From Kocuria salsicia (GTDB lineage: Bacteria > Actinomycetota > Actinomycetes > Actinomycetales > Micrococcaceae), in the NCBI RefSeq assembly GCF_007681555.1, contig NZ_VELE01000008.1, positions 1 to 64,000 on the forward strand: a stretch of 64,000 nucleotides of DNA, written 5' to 3'. The notes beneath the pieces are model-generated. The model did not search any database, was not told the origin of the DNA, and saw only the letters and a program-made list of their open reading frames with translations. Below are positions 16,195 to 26,133 of the stretch, one piece after another. The position numbers were made by a program, and so were the translations under genes. Positions within the stretch are counted from its first letter, which is position 1. Each line of letters begins with the position of its first letter.

Positions 16195-17607
16195 GTGACC
16201 CATCGCTTCACCCACGAAACCCGCGTTCCCCAGCCCCGTGAGAAGGTCTTCGCGTGGCACGAGCGCCCCGGTGCGCTGACCCGCCTTACCCCGCCGTTCG
16301 GTGGAGGCCCCGACCAGGTGCGCCAGGCGCCCTCGGACGGGATCAAGCCCGGCTCGGAGGCGAGGCTGGGTGTCTCCGTGCCGGGGACGTTCGGCACGGT
16401 GCACCTGCCGTGGACCGCCGAGCACGGCGAGTGGGAGCCGCCCCACTTCTTCACCGACCGCATGGTCAACGGACCACTGGGGGAGTGGGAGCACCGGCAC
16501 GTCTTCGAGGAGTCGCCGCGGGGAGGCACGGTCGTGCGGGACGAGGTGACCGTGCGCCCCCTGCCGCAGTGGGCGGGAAAGCTCAACGATCTCGGCGAGC
16601 GCGCCATGACCCCGCAGCTGGAGCGGATCTTCGCGTACCGGGACCGGCAGCTGCGGGAGGACCTCGCGTTCCACGACCAGCACGACGGTCCCCGCCTGAC
16701 GATCGCGGTGGCCGGCTCCTCCGGGCTGGTGGGAACCCAGGTCTGTGCGCTGCTCGAGACCGGTGGGCACACCGTGCTGCGCATGAAGCGCGGGGCCACC
16801 ACCGGTGAGGGCGTGATCGGCTGGGACCCGGCCCGGGGCTTGCTGAACCCCCGGGACCTGGAGGGGGTCGACGTCGTGATCCACCTGGGCGGGCAGAGCA
16901 TCGTCTCGCGCTTCACCGAGCAGAAGAAGCGCGAGATCCTCGACTCGCGCGTGGACAGCACCGCACTGATCGTGCGAGCGATGGGCCAGCTCCCCGCGGA
17001 GAAGCGGCCGCGCGCGTTCGTGGTCTCCTCCGCCGTGGGTTACTACGGAACGGGCCGCGGAGACGAGGTGCTCACTGAGGACTCGAGTTCCGGCGAGGGC
17101 TTCCTCGCGGAGGTCTGCCGCGAGTGGGAGAGTGCCGCCCACGGTGCGGCGGCCCACGGCGTGCGGGTGGTCAACGTGCGCACGGGGCTGGTGCTCTCGC
17201 CATCGGGCGGTCTGCTCCGGGCCCAGTTGCCACTCATGGAGGCGGGCCTGTCCGGACCGCTGGGCGGTGGGAGGCAGTGGCAGAGCTGGATCGGGCTGGA
17301 CGACATGGCCGGCGCCATCGCCCACCTCGCTCTCACCGAGGACGCGGAGGGGCCGTTCAACGTGGCCGCACCGAACCCGCAGCGGCAGAAGAACTTCGCC
17401 AAGACCGTGGCGGGAGTGCTGCACCGGCCCGCCGTGGTCCCCACCCCGCTGGCCGGGCCGAAGGCGCTCCTCGGGGCGCAGGCCACCGAGGAGCTAGTGG
17501 CGGCCAGCCACCGGGTGGACGTCTCCAAGCTGCTGGGAACCGGCTACCGCTTCCGCCACGAGGATCTGCGCAACTGCGCTGGGCACCTGCTGGGCCGCAC
17601 CGGTTGA
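16195..17607 (+). CDS. TIGR01777 family epimerase with N-terminal SRPBCC domain
   Basis: The protein has 470 residues. Residues 1-150 form a START/SRPBCC-like lipid-binding domain (THRFTHETRVPQPREKVFAW...). From about 165 the extended SDR module follows, with VAGSSGLVGTQVCALLE as the dinucleotide-binding loop, VSSAVGYYGTGRGDEV and a C-terminal DUF1731 (GAQATEELVAASHRVDVSKL). This fused architecture is common in actinobacteria. A role on cell-envelope or cell-division substrates has been suggested for relatives but the reaction is unknown. GTG start; 67 bp after the oxidoreductase gene, so co-transcription is likely. Confidence 0.85.
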   Translation: MTHRFTHETRVPQPREKVFAWHERPGALTRLTPPFGGGPDQVRQAPSDGIKPGSEARLGVSVPGTFGTVHLPWTAEHGEWEPPHFFTDRMVNGPLGEWEHRHVFEESPRGGTVVRDEVTVRPLPQWAGKLNDLGERAMTPQLERIFAYRDRQLREDLAFHDQHDGPRLTIAVAGSSGLVGTQVCALLETGGHTVLRMKRGATTGEGVIGWDPARGLLNPRDLEGVDVVIHLGGQSIVSRFTEQKKREILDSRVDSTALIVRAMGQLPAEKRPRAFVVSSAVGYYGTGRGDEVLTEDSSSGEGFLAEVCREWESAAHGAAAHGVRVVNVRTGLVLSPSGGLLRAQLPLMEAGLSGPLGGGRQWQSWIGLDDMAGAIAHLALTEDAEGPFNVAAPNPQRQKNFAKTVAGVLHRPAVVPTPLAGPKALLGAQATEELVAASHRVDVSKLLGTGYRFRHEDLRNCAGHLLGRTG

Positions 17608-17820
17608 ACCCGGGGCGGCCTGCGAGGGGCGGGGCTGGATTCGGTATCCTGTTCTCGTGACATCTCACCACAACCGGCCCGCGGCGTACCTCGGTGCGCT
17701 CGCCTCGGCCGACGACAAGGAGTCGGACAGTCCCGGGCAGCGCCGCTGCTCCCCTGATCCCCTCCCCACAGACCCCTCGTCCTCCCTCCTGCTGAGCAGG
17801 GCCTCGAGCGGGGTGAGCCA

Positions 17821-19365
17821 GTGCTGAGCGCCTGGCTCCTGCTGCTCGTCTTCATCCTCCTGGTCCTCGCCAACGGCCTCTTCGTGGCCGTCGAGTTCGC
17901 CTTCCTCACCGTGGATCGCCAAGCCGTCCAGCGGGCGGAGCAGGCCGGTGACAAGCGCGCCGTCGTGATCGAGGAGAGCCTCAAGAAGACCTCCACCAAC
18001 CTCTCGGGCGCCCAGCTGGGCATCACGGTCACGAGCCTCATGTCGGGTTACATCACCGGGCCGAGCCTGGGAACCCTCTTCGCCGAGGGCCTCGGCTGGG
18101 CGGGCGTTCCCGACGCCGTGGCGGTCGGAGTTGCCACGGTCGCCGCGTTCATCGTGGCCACCTTCAGCCAGATGGTGTTCGGCGAGCTCGTTCCCAAGAA
18201 CTGGGCCATCGCGGACCCCATGCGCGTGACCCACGCCGTGGTGCTCCCGCAGAAGTTCTTCATGACGGTCTTCGGCTGGCTCGTGTCCATGCTCAACAGC
18301 TCCGCGAACTTGGTGCTCAAGGCGCTGGGCTTCACCCCCACCGAGGAGGTGGCCAACGCCCGCACGGCGGAGGAGCTTGCCTCCGTGGTGAGCCGTTCCG
18401 GGCGCGAGGGTACCCTGGACGCCGGCACCGCCGAGCTCGTGGCCCGCTCCATCGAGTTCGGCGAGCGCACCGCGGCGGACGTCATGCGGCCCCGTCCCCG
18501 CGTCACCTTCCTGAACGCCGAGGACACTGTGAAGCACATGCTGCTCACGGCATCGGAGACCGGGCACTCCCGCTTCCCGGTCACGGGCGAGACCGTGGAC
18601 GACATTGTGGGCGTGGTGCACTACACCCACGCGCTCGCGGTGCCGTTCGACGAGCGGGGGGTCGTGCGGGTCGCGGATGTGTGCGTCCCCGCGGACGTGG
18701 TCTCCGAGTCCATGACCCTTGACCCGCTGATGCGCCAGCTGCGCGTGAAGGGCCTGCAGATGGCCGTGGTGGTGGACGAGTACGGCGGCACCGCCGGGAT
18801 CGTCACACTGGAGGACCTCATCGAGGAGATCGTGGGCGAGATCGACGACGAGCAGGACACCCGCGTGCAGCGCTTCCGCCGCACGCGCGACGGCGGCCTG
18901 GTGGTCTCCGGGCTTCTGCGCCCGGACGAGCTGGGCGACGTGCTGCGCGTCGACATGCCCGAGGGCGAGGAGTCGGACACGCTGGGCGGTCTCATGGCTG
19001 AGGAGCTGGACCGGCTGCCCCGGGTGGGAGACACCCTCACCGTGGAGGCCGTGGACCACTTCCACCGCGACGACGACGACCTCCCCACCGAGGCCGAGAT
19101 ACGCATGGACGTCATGCGCATGGACCAGCACCGCGTGGACCGCATCCTGGTGCACCGCGTGGGCGGGAATCCGGACGAGCGCGGCGGCTCCACGACGTCG
19201 ACGGCGTGGCAGCCGCCCGGCAGGCCGGACCCGCTGGGCGGGGACAACCGGGAGCCCGAGACGGCGGAGGAGTTCCGCCTCTCGCAGGGTGAGAACAGGG
19301 GAGCCCCTGGCTTCCACCGTGACGAGGACGTGTCGGACGTGGATCCCGGGGAGGAGCAACGATGA
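17821..19365 (+). CDS. CNNM/CorC-like membrane protein with CBS pair (hemolysin family), copy 1
   Basis: The protein has 514 residues. N-terminal DUF21 (CNNM) transmembrane region with [20 protein letters not shown], then a CBS pair ([40 protein letters not shown]), then the CorC_HlyC domain and a long acidic tail. Such proteins are ion-transport or Mg2+-homeostasis proteins of the inner membrane, not haemolysins despite the old name. GTG start at 17821 after CGAGCGGGGTGAG. The stop overlaps the next gene by 4 nt. The 213 bp upstream holds a possible promoter and no gene. Confidence 0.87.
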   Translation: MLSAWLLLLVFILLVLANGLFVAVEFAFLTVDRQAVQRAEQAGDKRAVVIEESLKKTSTNLSGAQLGITVTSLMSGYITGPSLGTLFAEGLGWAGVPDAVAVGVATVAAFIVATFSQMVFGELVPKNWAIADPMRVTHAVVLPQKFFMTVFGWLVSMLNSSANLVLKALGFTPTEEVANARTAEELASVVSRSGREGTLDAGTAELVARSIEFGERTAADVMRPRPRVTFLNAEDTVKHMLLTASETGHSRFPVTGETVDDIVGVVHYTHALAVPFDERGVVRVADVCVPADVVSESMTLDPLMRQLRVKGLQMAVVVDEYGGTAGIVTLEDLIEEIVGEIDDEQDTRVQRFRRTRDGGLVVSGLLRPDELGDVLRVDMPEGEESDTLGGLMAEELDRLPRVGDTLTVEAVDHFHRDDDDLPTEAEIRMDVMRMDQHRVDRILVHRVGGNPDERGGSTTSTAWQPPGRPDPLGGDNREPETAEEFRLSQGENRGAPGFHRDEDVSDVDPGEEQR

Positions 19366-20441
19366 CCACCAGCACAGCCATCATCATCCTGATCCTGCTG
19401 CTCGCGGGGAACGCGTTCTTCGTGGCGAGCGAGTTCGCCGTGGTCTCGGCCCGCCGCGACCAGCTGGAACCGCTGGCTGCGCGGGGCTCCAGCTCCGCGA
19501 AGTATGCCCTGAAGGGCATTGAGAACGTCTCCACGTCCCTGGCCGCCACCCAGCTCGGCATCACCGCGTGCTCGCTGCTGATCGGCGCCGTGGGCGAGCC
19601 CGCGATCGCTCACCTGATCGAGGTCCCCATGGAGGCGGTGGGCGTCCCCGAGGCGCTGCTGCACCCGATCGCCCTGGTCATCGCGCTGCTGATCGTGACC
19701 TTCCTGCACATGATCCTGGGCGAGATGGTGCCCAAGAACATCGCCATCGCGGTCCCCAGCCGCGTGGCACAGGTGCTCGGCCCCGTGCTGCACGGCTTCG
19801 TGGTGGTCTTCCGCCCCACCATCTGGGTCATGAACGAGACGGCCAACCACCTGGTGCGCTGGCTGTTCAAGGTGGAGCCCAAGGACGAGGTGGCCTCCGC
19901 GTTCACCTCCGACGACGTGCGCGGGTTCGTGGCGGAGTCCGGGCGCGAGGGGTTGCTGGACAACGACGAGATCCGGCTGCTCACCGGCGCCCTGAACTTC
20001 GAGAACAAGACGGCGGCGGACGTGGCCCTGCCCCTGACCGGCATGCGTACCGTACCGTTCGACATCACCGTGGCGGGTGTCGAGGAGCTGTGCGCGGAGA
20101 CGGGCTACTCGCGCTTCCCCGTGCGGGACGCGGACGAGCGGCTCATGGGCTACATCCACACCAAGGACGTGCTGGGCCTGCCGGAGACGGCGCGCGAGCA
20201 GTCGATCCCCCCGGCCATCGTGAGGCGCTTCGCCCGCGTGGCCCCCGAGGACAAGCTGCGCAAGGTCACCCGCACCATGCAGGCCAAGGGCGCGCACTTC
20301 GCGCTGCTGGGTGAAGTGGCACGGGACTCCCGCACTTCCGACGAGTCGGTGTTCATCGTGGCCCTCGAGGACGTCCTCGAGGAGCTCGTGGGCGAGGTCC
20401 GGGACGCCACCAGCAAGCCGGAGCCGGGCACCGCGGCCTGA
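19362..20441 (+). CDS. CNNM/CorC-like membrane protein, copy 2
   Basis: The protein has 359 residues: DUF21 membrane domain ([35 protein letters not shown]), then CBS domains ([42 protein letters not shown] in two parts) and a short end without a CorC_HlyC domain. It overlaps copy 1 by 4 nt (ATGA), so the pair is translationally coupled; adjacent long/short paralogues are usual in actinobacteria and probably act as a heteromer. Transcription is closed by the hairpin that begins right after its stop. Confidence 0.87.
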   Translation: MTTSTAIIILILLLAGNAFFVASEFAVVSARRDQLEPLAARGSSSAKYALKGIENVSTSLAATQLGITACSLLIGAVGEPAIAHLIEVPMEAVGVPEALLHPIALVIALLIVTFLHMILGEMVPKNIAIAVPSRVAQVLGPVLHGFVVVFRPTIWVMNETANHLVRWLFKVEPKDEVASAFTSDDVRGFVAESGREGLLDNDEIRLLTGALNFENKTAADVALPLTGMRTVPFDITVAGVEELCAETGYSRFPVRDADERLMGYIHTKDVLGLPETAREQSIPPAIVRRFARVAPEDKLRKVTRTMQAKGAHFALLGEVARDSRTSDESVFIVALEDVLEELVGEVRDATSKPEPGTAA

Positions 20442-20488
20442 CGCGAACCGGCCGTCGCCCCGCTGAGCGGGGCGACGGCCGGTTCGCG
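20442..20488. terminator. Perfect 22-bp hairpin, probably bidirectional terminator
   Basis: The arms CGCGAACCGGCCGTCGCC(CCGC) and their exact complement are separated only by TGA. It lies immediately after the CNNM pair (+) and about 30 bp from the end of the convergent MMPL gene (-). It lacks a U-run, as is common in high-GC actinobacteria. Confidence 0.8.
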
Positions 20489-20520
20489 AGGCGCCGAACT
20501 CACTGGGTGGGCTGCGCAGG

Positions 20521-23016
20521 CTAGGAGGGCTGCGCAGGGCGCTCCAGGGAGGCACCCTCCACGTCCACGTCCGGGACGATCCGCTCCGCCCACTTCGGGA
20601 ACCACCAGGCCTTCGCGCCCATGAGGTGCATCAGCGCCGGGATGAGCGTCATGCGCACCACGAAGGCGTCGAAGAGCACGCCCGCGGAAAGCACGAAGCC
20701 GATCGAGGCGATCATCGGGTCCCCGCTGAACACGAATCCCATGAACACACCGGTCATGATGAGCGCGGCGGCCACGACCACCCGGGCGCTGTGGTTGAAG
20801 CCCACGACCACCGCGGTCTTCCCGTCCCGGCCGTGGCTGTACGCCTCGCGCATGGCCGAGACCAGGAACATCTGGTAGTCCATGGCCAGCCCGAAGAGGA
20901 TCCCGACCGCCAGGATGGGCAGGAAGCTCAGGATGGGCCCGGGCTCCGTGATGTTGAACAGATCACCCAGCCAGCCCCACTGGAACACGGCCACGGTGGC
21001 GCCGAAGGCCGCGAGCAGGGAGAACAGGAAGCCGATGGTGGCCGACAGGGGCACCCAGATGGAGCGGAAGACCAGGATCAGCACGATCAGGGACAGCCCC
21101 ACCACGATCGCCAGGTACACCGGCAGCACCTTGAAGAGGTTCTCTGAGATGTCGATGTTCATGGCCGTCTGACCCGTGACGCCGAAGCTCGCCTCCCCCT
21201 CGGGGGTGTCCAGGCGCAGGTCTCGCAGGCTGTTGACCAGATCGGTGGTGGACTCGGCGCTGGGGCCCTCGTCCGGGATGATCTGGTACAGCAGCATGGA
21301 GTGGTCCTTGCTGATCGCCGCGGGCACCACGGCGGAGACGTGGTCCTGCTCGCGCAGCTGCTCACCCAGGTCCACCTGCAGGTCCTCGGCCTGCTCCTCG
21401 GTGGTGCCTTCCGGGAGGTAGGCGGCGGCGACGACGGTGCCGTTGCGGCCCGCGCCGAACTTGTCCTCCACGATTTTGTACGTCTTGTACGCGCCGGAGT
21501 CCGCGCTCTGGCTGCTGCCGTCCGGAAGGCCCAGCCGCAGCTGGGTCATGGGGACGGCGATGATCCCGAGCACGGCCACAGTGGCCAGGATGGTCAGCAC
21601 CGGCTTGGCGAGCACCACCTTGAGCCAACCGCGCGGGGTGGTGTCCCGCTCGGCGGTCAGGGCGTGGGCTCGGTCTGCGGTGTGCTGCTCGTCCTCGCCC
21701 ACGATCTCGGCGGCGTCACGGCGCAGCTGCGCGCGGCGCTGGATGGCGTCCCAGCGGCGTCGCGGCATGACCCGGCGCCCGATCAGGGACAGCATGGCCG
21801 GGGTCAGCGTCACGGCGACCACCACGGCCATGACCACGGCGAACGCGGCCACGTTGCCCATCACAGACAGGAACGGGATGCCCACCACGTTCAGGGCCAG
21901 CAGCGCGATCACCACGGTGGTGCCGGCGAAGAGCACGGCGTTGCCGCTGGTGCCCGTGGCCAGCGCGATGGACTCGTGCATGCCCATGCCGCGGCGCAGG
22001 TTGTTGCGGTGGCGGTTGAGGATGAACAGGGAGTAGTCGATGCCCACCGCGAGGCCCAGCATGGAGCCCAGTGCGGGGGTGGTGGAGTTCATGTCCACCA
22101 CGTCCGAGAGCGCGAACGCCCCCAGGTAGGCCGCGCCCACGCCCACGAGCGCCATGAGCACGGGAAGTCCGGCCGCCACGAACGTGCCGAGCATGATGAG
22201 CAGGATGATCAGGGCGATCACCATGCCGATGATCTCGGAGGTCACGCCCATCTCGGTCATGCCCTCGAGGTTCTGGTCGAACTGCACGTCCAGTCCGTGC
22301 AGGTCCGTGTCCTCGAACGCGGAGCGGACTTCCGCGAGGGTGTCCGAGGAGACCTCGTTGATCTCGTGCTCGAACGTGACACCCGTCAGCGCGGTGGTGC
22401 CGTCCTCGGAGATCGAGCCGTACTCGCTCGTGAGATCGAGCTTCTTCTCGTTGCGCTCGAGCTCCGGCTTCTGCTCGTCGATCTTCTTCTTCTGCTCGTC
22501 CAGCTGCGCCTGCTGCTGGTCGATCTGCTGCGTGGCCGAGGCCGGGGCGTTGGCCGGGATCTTGGAGCGGGCGGCGTCGATCTGCTGCTGTGCGCCCGCC
22601 AGCTGCTTCTCGCCCTGCTCGAGCTGGGAGCGGCCGTCCTCGAGCTGTTTTCGGGCGTCGTCCACCTGCTTCTGCTGCGAGAACGGGTCCGTGGTGGAGT
22701 CCACCCCGTCGATGCCGTCCACCTTCTTCAGCGCGGCGGCCACCGCCTTCTGCTGCTGCTCGGTAATCTTGCTGCCGTCCGTGGTGGAGACGATGGCCTG
22801 ACCCACCCCGGCGTCCGCGTTGACGTCGAACGCGCCGGCGAGGTCGTCCTGGACCTGGGCAGCCTTGGTCCCGGGGATCGTGATGCTGTTGCTCAGCTCG
22901 CCCTTGAAAGCGAAGAAAGCGCCCCCCAGGGCTAGCAGGATGACGAGCCAGGCGGTGATGACCACCCAGGCCCTACGGGCGGCGAAGCCGCCGATTCTGT
23001 ACAGGAATGTCGCCAT
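20521..23016 (-). CDS. MMPL/RND-family membrane transporter
   Basis: The protein has 831 residues. It has one N-terminal helix ([20 protein letters not shown]), a large extracytoplasmic region with a Gln/Lys-rich coiled coil at about 105-190, a block of five helices containing [20 protein letters not shown], a second external domain, and a final helix block with [20 protein letters not shown]. GxxxDY motifs in both blocks are the proton-relay signature of MMPL exporters, which move lipids or drugs outward. The TetR gene begins 77 bp upstream on the same strand, so the two form a regulated unit. Length and topology are normal. Confidence 0.87.
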   Translation of the reverse strand: MATFLYRIGGFAARRAWVVITAWLVILLALGGAFFAFKGELSNSITIPGTKAAQVQDDLAGAFDVNADAGVGQAIVSTTDGSKITEQQQKAVAAALKKVDGIDGVDSTTDPFSQQKQVDDARKQLEDGRSQLEQGEKQLAGAQQQIDAARSKIPANAPASATQQIDQQQAQLDEQKKKIDEQKPELERNEKKLDLTSEYGSISEDGTTALTGVTFEHEINEVSSDTLAEVRSAFEDTDLHGLDVQFDQNLEGMTEMGVTSEIIGMVIALIILLIMLGTFVAAGLPVLMALVGVGAAYLGAFALSDVVDMNSTTPALGSMLGLAVGIDYSLFILNRHRNNLRRGMGMHESIALATGTSGNAVLFAGTTVVIALLALNVVGIPFLSVMGNVAAFAVVMAVVVAVTLTPAMLSLIGRRVMPRRRWDAIQRRAQLRRDAAEIVGEDEQHTADRAHALTAERDTTPRGWLKVVLAKPVLTILATVAVLGIIAVPMTQLRLGLPDGSSQSADSGAYKTYKIVEDKFGAGRNGTVVAAAYLPEGTTEEQAEDLQVDLGEQLREQDHVSAVVPAAISKDHSMLLYQIIPDEGPSAESTTDLVNSLRDLRLDTPEGEASFGVTGQTAMNIDISENLFKVLPVYLAIVVGLSLIVLILVFRSIWVPLSATIGFLFSLLAAFGATVAVFQWGWLGDLFNITEPGPILSFLPILAVGILFGLAMDYQMFLVSAMREAYSHGRDGKTAVVVGFNHSARVVVAAALIMTGVFMGFVFSGDPMIASIGFVLSAGVLFDAFVVRMTLIPALMHLMGAKAWWFPKWAERIVPDVDVEGASLERPAQPS

Positions 23017-23093
23017 AACTCACTTATTCGGTCTCGGGAGCGGGTCGGCGGGCCCTTGCGGCCCCGCCGGTGGAATGGGGTGCGTTGGACGCG

Positions 23094-23783
23094 TTACAGC
23101 TGCGGCAGCCCGGCATCCACCTGCTGGAAGGCCCACTCGATGTGGGGGACGAGCTCTTCCGCCGGTGGGATGCGGTCCTTGACCTCCAATGGGGTCAAGG
23201 TTTCGCGGGGCAGGTGGTGGAGTGCGGGGCGTGCCAGGCCCAGGCCCAGGCCCAGGGCCAGGTTGGTCAGGTAGAGCCGCAGGCGCATCTGCTGCTCCAG
23301 GGAGAGCTGCGGATGCTCCGCTTCCACCTCGGAACTCGCGAGGCTCCCCATGCTGGTGAGCGTGAGGACCACGTGGCGGGTCAGGATCTCGCCGGAGTCC
23401 GGTGCGAGAGCGGCGGCCAGATGGACGAAACCGGTGAGGCACTCCAGCCCGGCTGGCGTGGCGAGGCGGATGAGGACGCGGTCACGGACGGCCGTGGGAA
23501 GCTCCGCCACGGGGGTGTCCGCGGGGACGTCCAGGCCGGAGAACAGGGGGGTGAGGTACTCCTCGATGCGCGTGAGCGCGGTGTCCTCGATGCTGTCGAA
23601 GTGGTTGAACACGGTGCGCTCCGAGACGCCCGCGCGGCGCACGAGGTCCTTGGTGCGCAGCCCGGCGAGACCGTTCTCCAGCACCAGCTCCTCCGCCGCG
23701 GCGAGGATGTCCCGGCGCGTGGCGGTGCGGCGTGTGCCCCGTCCGTCCTGTGTTCTCCCGCTGTGCGTGCATGGCCCGATCAC
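23094..23783 (-). CDS. TetR-family regulator of the MMPL gene
   Basis: The protein has 229 residues with GTG start. The N-terminal HTH is TRRDILAAAEELVLENGLAG, LRTKDLVRRAGVSERTVFNH and FDS, standard for TetR; the C-terminal ligand domain is diverged. It lies upstream of and co-directional with the MMPL transporter and divergent from the histidine kinase at 23877. The AGTAAC-N12-GTTACT palindrome just upstream of its start is the likely autoregulatory operator. The inducer is unknown. Confidence 0.85.
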   Translation of the reverse strand: MIGPCTHSGRTQDGRGTRRTATRRDILAAAEELVLENGLAGLRTKDLVRRAGVSERTVFNHFDSIEDTALTRIEEYLTPLFSGLDVPADTPVAELPTAVRDRVLIRLATPAGLECLTGFVHLAAALAPDSGEILTRHVVLTLTSMGSLASSEVEAEHPQLSLEQQMRLRLYLTNLALGLGLGLARPALHHLPRETLTPLEVKDRIPPAEELVPHIEWAFQQVDAGLPQL

Positions 23784-23791
23784 GGTCTGAG

Positions 23792-23815
23792 AGTAACCGT
23801 GTTGGTGCAGTTACT
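23792..23815. promoter_or_regulatory. Candidate TetR operator AGTAAC-N12-GTTACT
   Basis: A perfect 6-bp inverted repeat with 12-bp spacer sits between the divergent TetR (start 23783) and histidine kinase (start 23877) genes, 8 bp upstream of the TetR start codon. The position would let a bound repressor block the TetR-MMPL transcript and possibly the kinase operon. Identification rests on position and symmetry only. Confidence 0.5.
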
Positions 23816-23876
23816 GCAAATTTCTCGTGGGCCGACGACGACGTGGTGCGGGCTCCCCGCCGGATAGTGTGCTGCG

Positions 23877-25082
23877 GTGATGGTTCTGCACCTCAGACTG
23901 GCCCAGTGGATCGAGAACCACCCTCACATCAGCAATGCCCTGCTGGTGCTCGTGGGCGGCTTTGTCACGATCTTCTTCACGGTGTCCGCGCTGTGGGACG
24001 GGGTGACCTGGTGGTGCATGCTCGTGTGCTGGCTGCCACTGTTCTTCCGCCGGGCCGCACCCACGGTGGTGGCGTACCTCCACGGGGCACTCGTGCTGCT
24101 GAGCCTGCTCGCGTTCAACGTGGCTCCCGTGGGTCTGTGCCTGTGGTCCGTGCCGTGCGTGGTCTACACCGCCGCCATCCGCTCGCCCCGGCGGGCCCGG
24201 CGCGGCGTCTACCTCGCGGCCCTGCTGGGCAGCGCGGTGCTGGGGTGGCGCAGCAACCACTGGTTCCTGTTCCTCCCCGAGAACTACTCCACGGCCGAGT
24301 GGGCGATCGTGGGCACGATGTTCGGTGTCAGCTCCGCGGCCTGCGTCACGGTGGCGTACCTCGCGGGAGACCTCGCCCGGGGCCGGCGGCAGCGGCGCGA
24401 GCAGCTCGAGGACCGTGCCCGCAGGCTCGAGATCGAGCGAGAGCAGGAGGTGCGGATGGCGGCCCAGGACGAGCGGGCAAGGATTGCCCGGGAGATGCAC
24501 GACGTCGTCGCCCACTCCCTGTCCGTGGTGATCGCCCAGGCGGACGGCGCGCGGTACGCGGCGGCGTCGGACCCCGGCGTGGCCGTGGCGACCCTCGGCA
24601 CCATCGCGGACACCGCACGCGGCTCGCTCACCGAGATGCGCAGACTGCTGGGCGTGCTGCGCACCGAGGACGCCACGGGGACCTCGCCGGTGCCGCAGCT
24701 GGAGCAGATCGAGCACCTGGTGGCGTCCGTGCGGGACGCCGGGCTGCCCGTGGAGCATCGCGTGAACGGGGAGCCGGCCCTGTCCGCCGGCGCGCAGCTC
24801 ACGCTCTACCGGGTGGCCCAGGAGGCCCTGACCAACGTGCTGAAGCACGCGTGGCAGGCCTCCTCCGTGCGTATCGTGGTGGAGCACCGCCCGGACGGTT
24901 CCTGGGCCGAGATCACCAACGACGGCGCCGCGAGCACCAGCCGAACGCCCCGCGGGGGCTACGGGCTGCAGGGGTTGCGCGAACGTGTGGACCTCCATGG
25001 CGGCTCCCTCACCGCGGGCCCGCACCCCGATCGTCCGGACGTGTTCGTCGTCCGGGTTACCCTGCCCGGGGAGGAGAAATGA
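23877..25082 (+). CDS. Sensor histidine kinase, HisKA_3 (NarL-system) type
   Basis: The protein has 401 residues. Four to six hydrophobic segments occupy residues 20-165, followed by a coiled linker and the dimerisation motif ARIAREMHDVVAHSLSVVIA with phospho-acceptor H208; the HATPase_c end carries NVLKHAWQASSVRI and GGYGLQGLRERVDLHGGSLT. It has no extracellular sensor domain of size, as in intramembrane-sensing kinases. It overlaps the response regulator by 4 nt and is followed by an ABC exporter, so a role in sensing antibiotics or envelope stress is inferred. GTG at 23877 is directly followed by ATG; either may start. Confidence 0.88.
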   Translation: MMVLHLRLAQWIENHPHISNALLVLVGGFVTIFFTVSALWDGVTWWCMLVCWLPLFFRRAAPTVVAYLHGALVLLSLLAFNVAPVGLCLWSVPCVVYTAAIRSPRRARRGVYLAALLGSAVLGWRSNHWFLFLPENYSTAEWAIVGTMFGVSSAACVTVAYLAGDLARGRRQRREQLEDRARRLEIEREQEVRMAAQDERARIAREMHDVVAHSLSVVIAQADGARYAAASDPGVAVATLGTIADTARGSLTEMRRLLGVLRTEDATGTSPVPQLEQIEHLVASVRDAGLPVEHRVNGEPALSAGAQLTLYRVAQEALTNVLKHAWQASSVRIVVEHRPDGSWAEITNDGAASTSRTPRGGYGLQGLRERVDLHGGSLTAGPHPDRPDVFVVRVTLPGEEK

Positions 25083-25963
25083 CGACAGCGCCGCCCGTGA
25101 GGGTTCTCATCGTGGACGACCAGCCGCTCGTGCGCGGCGGCTTCCGCATGCTCGTGGACTCGCAACCGGACCTCACCGTGGTGGGGGACGTGGGCGACGG
25201 CGTGGCGGCCGTTGACGCCGTGCGCCCCGGGCTTGCCGTGGCTGGGGCTCCGGACGTGATCCTCATGGACGTGCGGATGCCACAGATGGACGGGATCGAG
25301 GCCACGCGCGAGATCCTCGCCCTCGCCCCGCAGGTGCGGATCATCGTGCTCACCACGTTCGACCTCGATGAGTATGCACTTGAAGGCATACAGGCTGGTG
25401 CGAGTGGTTTTCTGCTGAAGGATGCCCGCCCCGAGGAGCTCTTGGACGCCGTCCGCACGGTTGCGCGCGGGGACGCGGTGATCGCGCCGTCCACCACGCG
25501 GAGGCTGCTCTCCCACCTGGTCTCGGGGGCGGGCCGCTCGGTCGCCACCACGTGCGAGTCGGCCGACGGCCCGGGTGGTCGTTCCGGCAGCGCGGGTGCT
25601 GTGCCCCCCGGGGACGGTTCGGGTGGCACGGGTGGTTCAGGCGGTGCGGCCGGCGGTGCCGGGGCGTCCGGTGGCTCCGGGGTGCCGGGCGCGGACGTGA
25701 TGGTGGGTCCGGGCGGCGTGGTGACGAGCGCCGGGAACGATCCGTGGCGGGACCCGCGGTTGCAGGGCCTCACCTCGCGCGAGCGCGAGGTCTTCGAGCT
25801 GATCGGCGCGGGGTGCTCCAACGCGGAGATCATGCAGCGGCTCTCCCTCTCCGAGCCCACGGTCAAGACGCACGTGTCCCACATCCTCTCCAAGCTGCAG
25901 GCCCGGGATCGGGTGCAGGCCGTGGTGATCGCCTACGAAACCGGTGTGGTGCTGCCGGGCTGA
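25079..25963 (+). CDS. NarL/LuxR-type response regulator with Gly-rich linker
   Basis: The protein has 294 residues, about 75 more than usual. The receiver domain (1-130) has DD at 13-14, phospho-acceptor D64 in VILMDVRMPQMDG and K114. The LuxR HTH (228-290) reads LTSREREVFELIGAGCSNAE, IMQRLSLSEPTVKTHVSHIL. Between them residues 150-222 are a Gly/Ser/Ala-rich low-complexity segment (GSGGTGGSGGAAGGAGASGG at its centre). The start ATG overlaps the kinase stop (ATGA), indicating translational coupling. It probably controls the following ABC genes. Confidence 0.87.
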   Translation: MTTAPPVRVLIVDDQPLVRGGFRMLVDSQPDLTVVGDVGDGVAAVDAVRPGLAVAGAPDVILMDVRMPQMDGIEATREILALAPQVRIIVLTTFDLDEYALEGIQAGASGFLLKDARPEELLDAVRTVARGDAVIAPSTTRRLLSHLVSGAGRSVATTCESADGPGGRSGSAGAVPPGDGSGGTGGSGGAAGGAGASGGSGVPGADVMVGPGGVVTSAGNDPWRDPRLQGLTSREREVFELIGAGCSNAEIMQRLSLSEPTVKTHVSHILSKLQARDRVQAVVIAYETGVVLPG

Positions 25964-26133
25964 GTCCCGGGCGGGGCACGGCCACGACGGGTGTGGCGCC
26001 GCCCGGCTGGGTCCGGGCCTCATCCCCGGGTATGAGAGCCGCGGGCGCGCTGTGGCTCACGCCACGGCACGCAGGGCGCAAGCTCGTACCCCCGTTCGAT
26101 GAACGGGCGGATCCGGCGCACCACAATGACGTC

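Noticed and set aside
20521-22935. Long plus-strand frame opposite the MMPL gene
   Set aside because: It mirrors the MMPL codons and lacks any domain signature.
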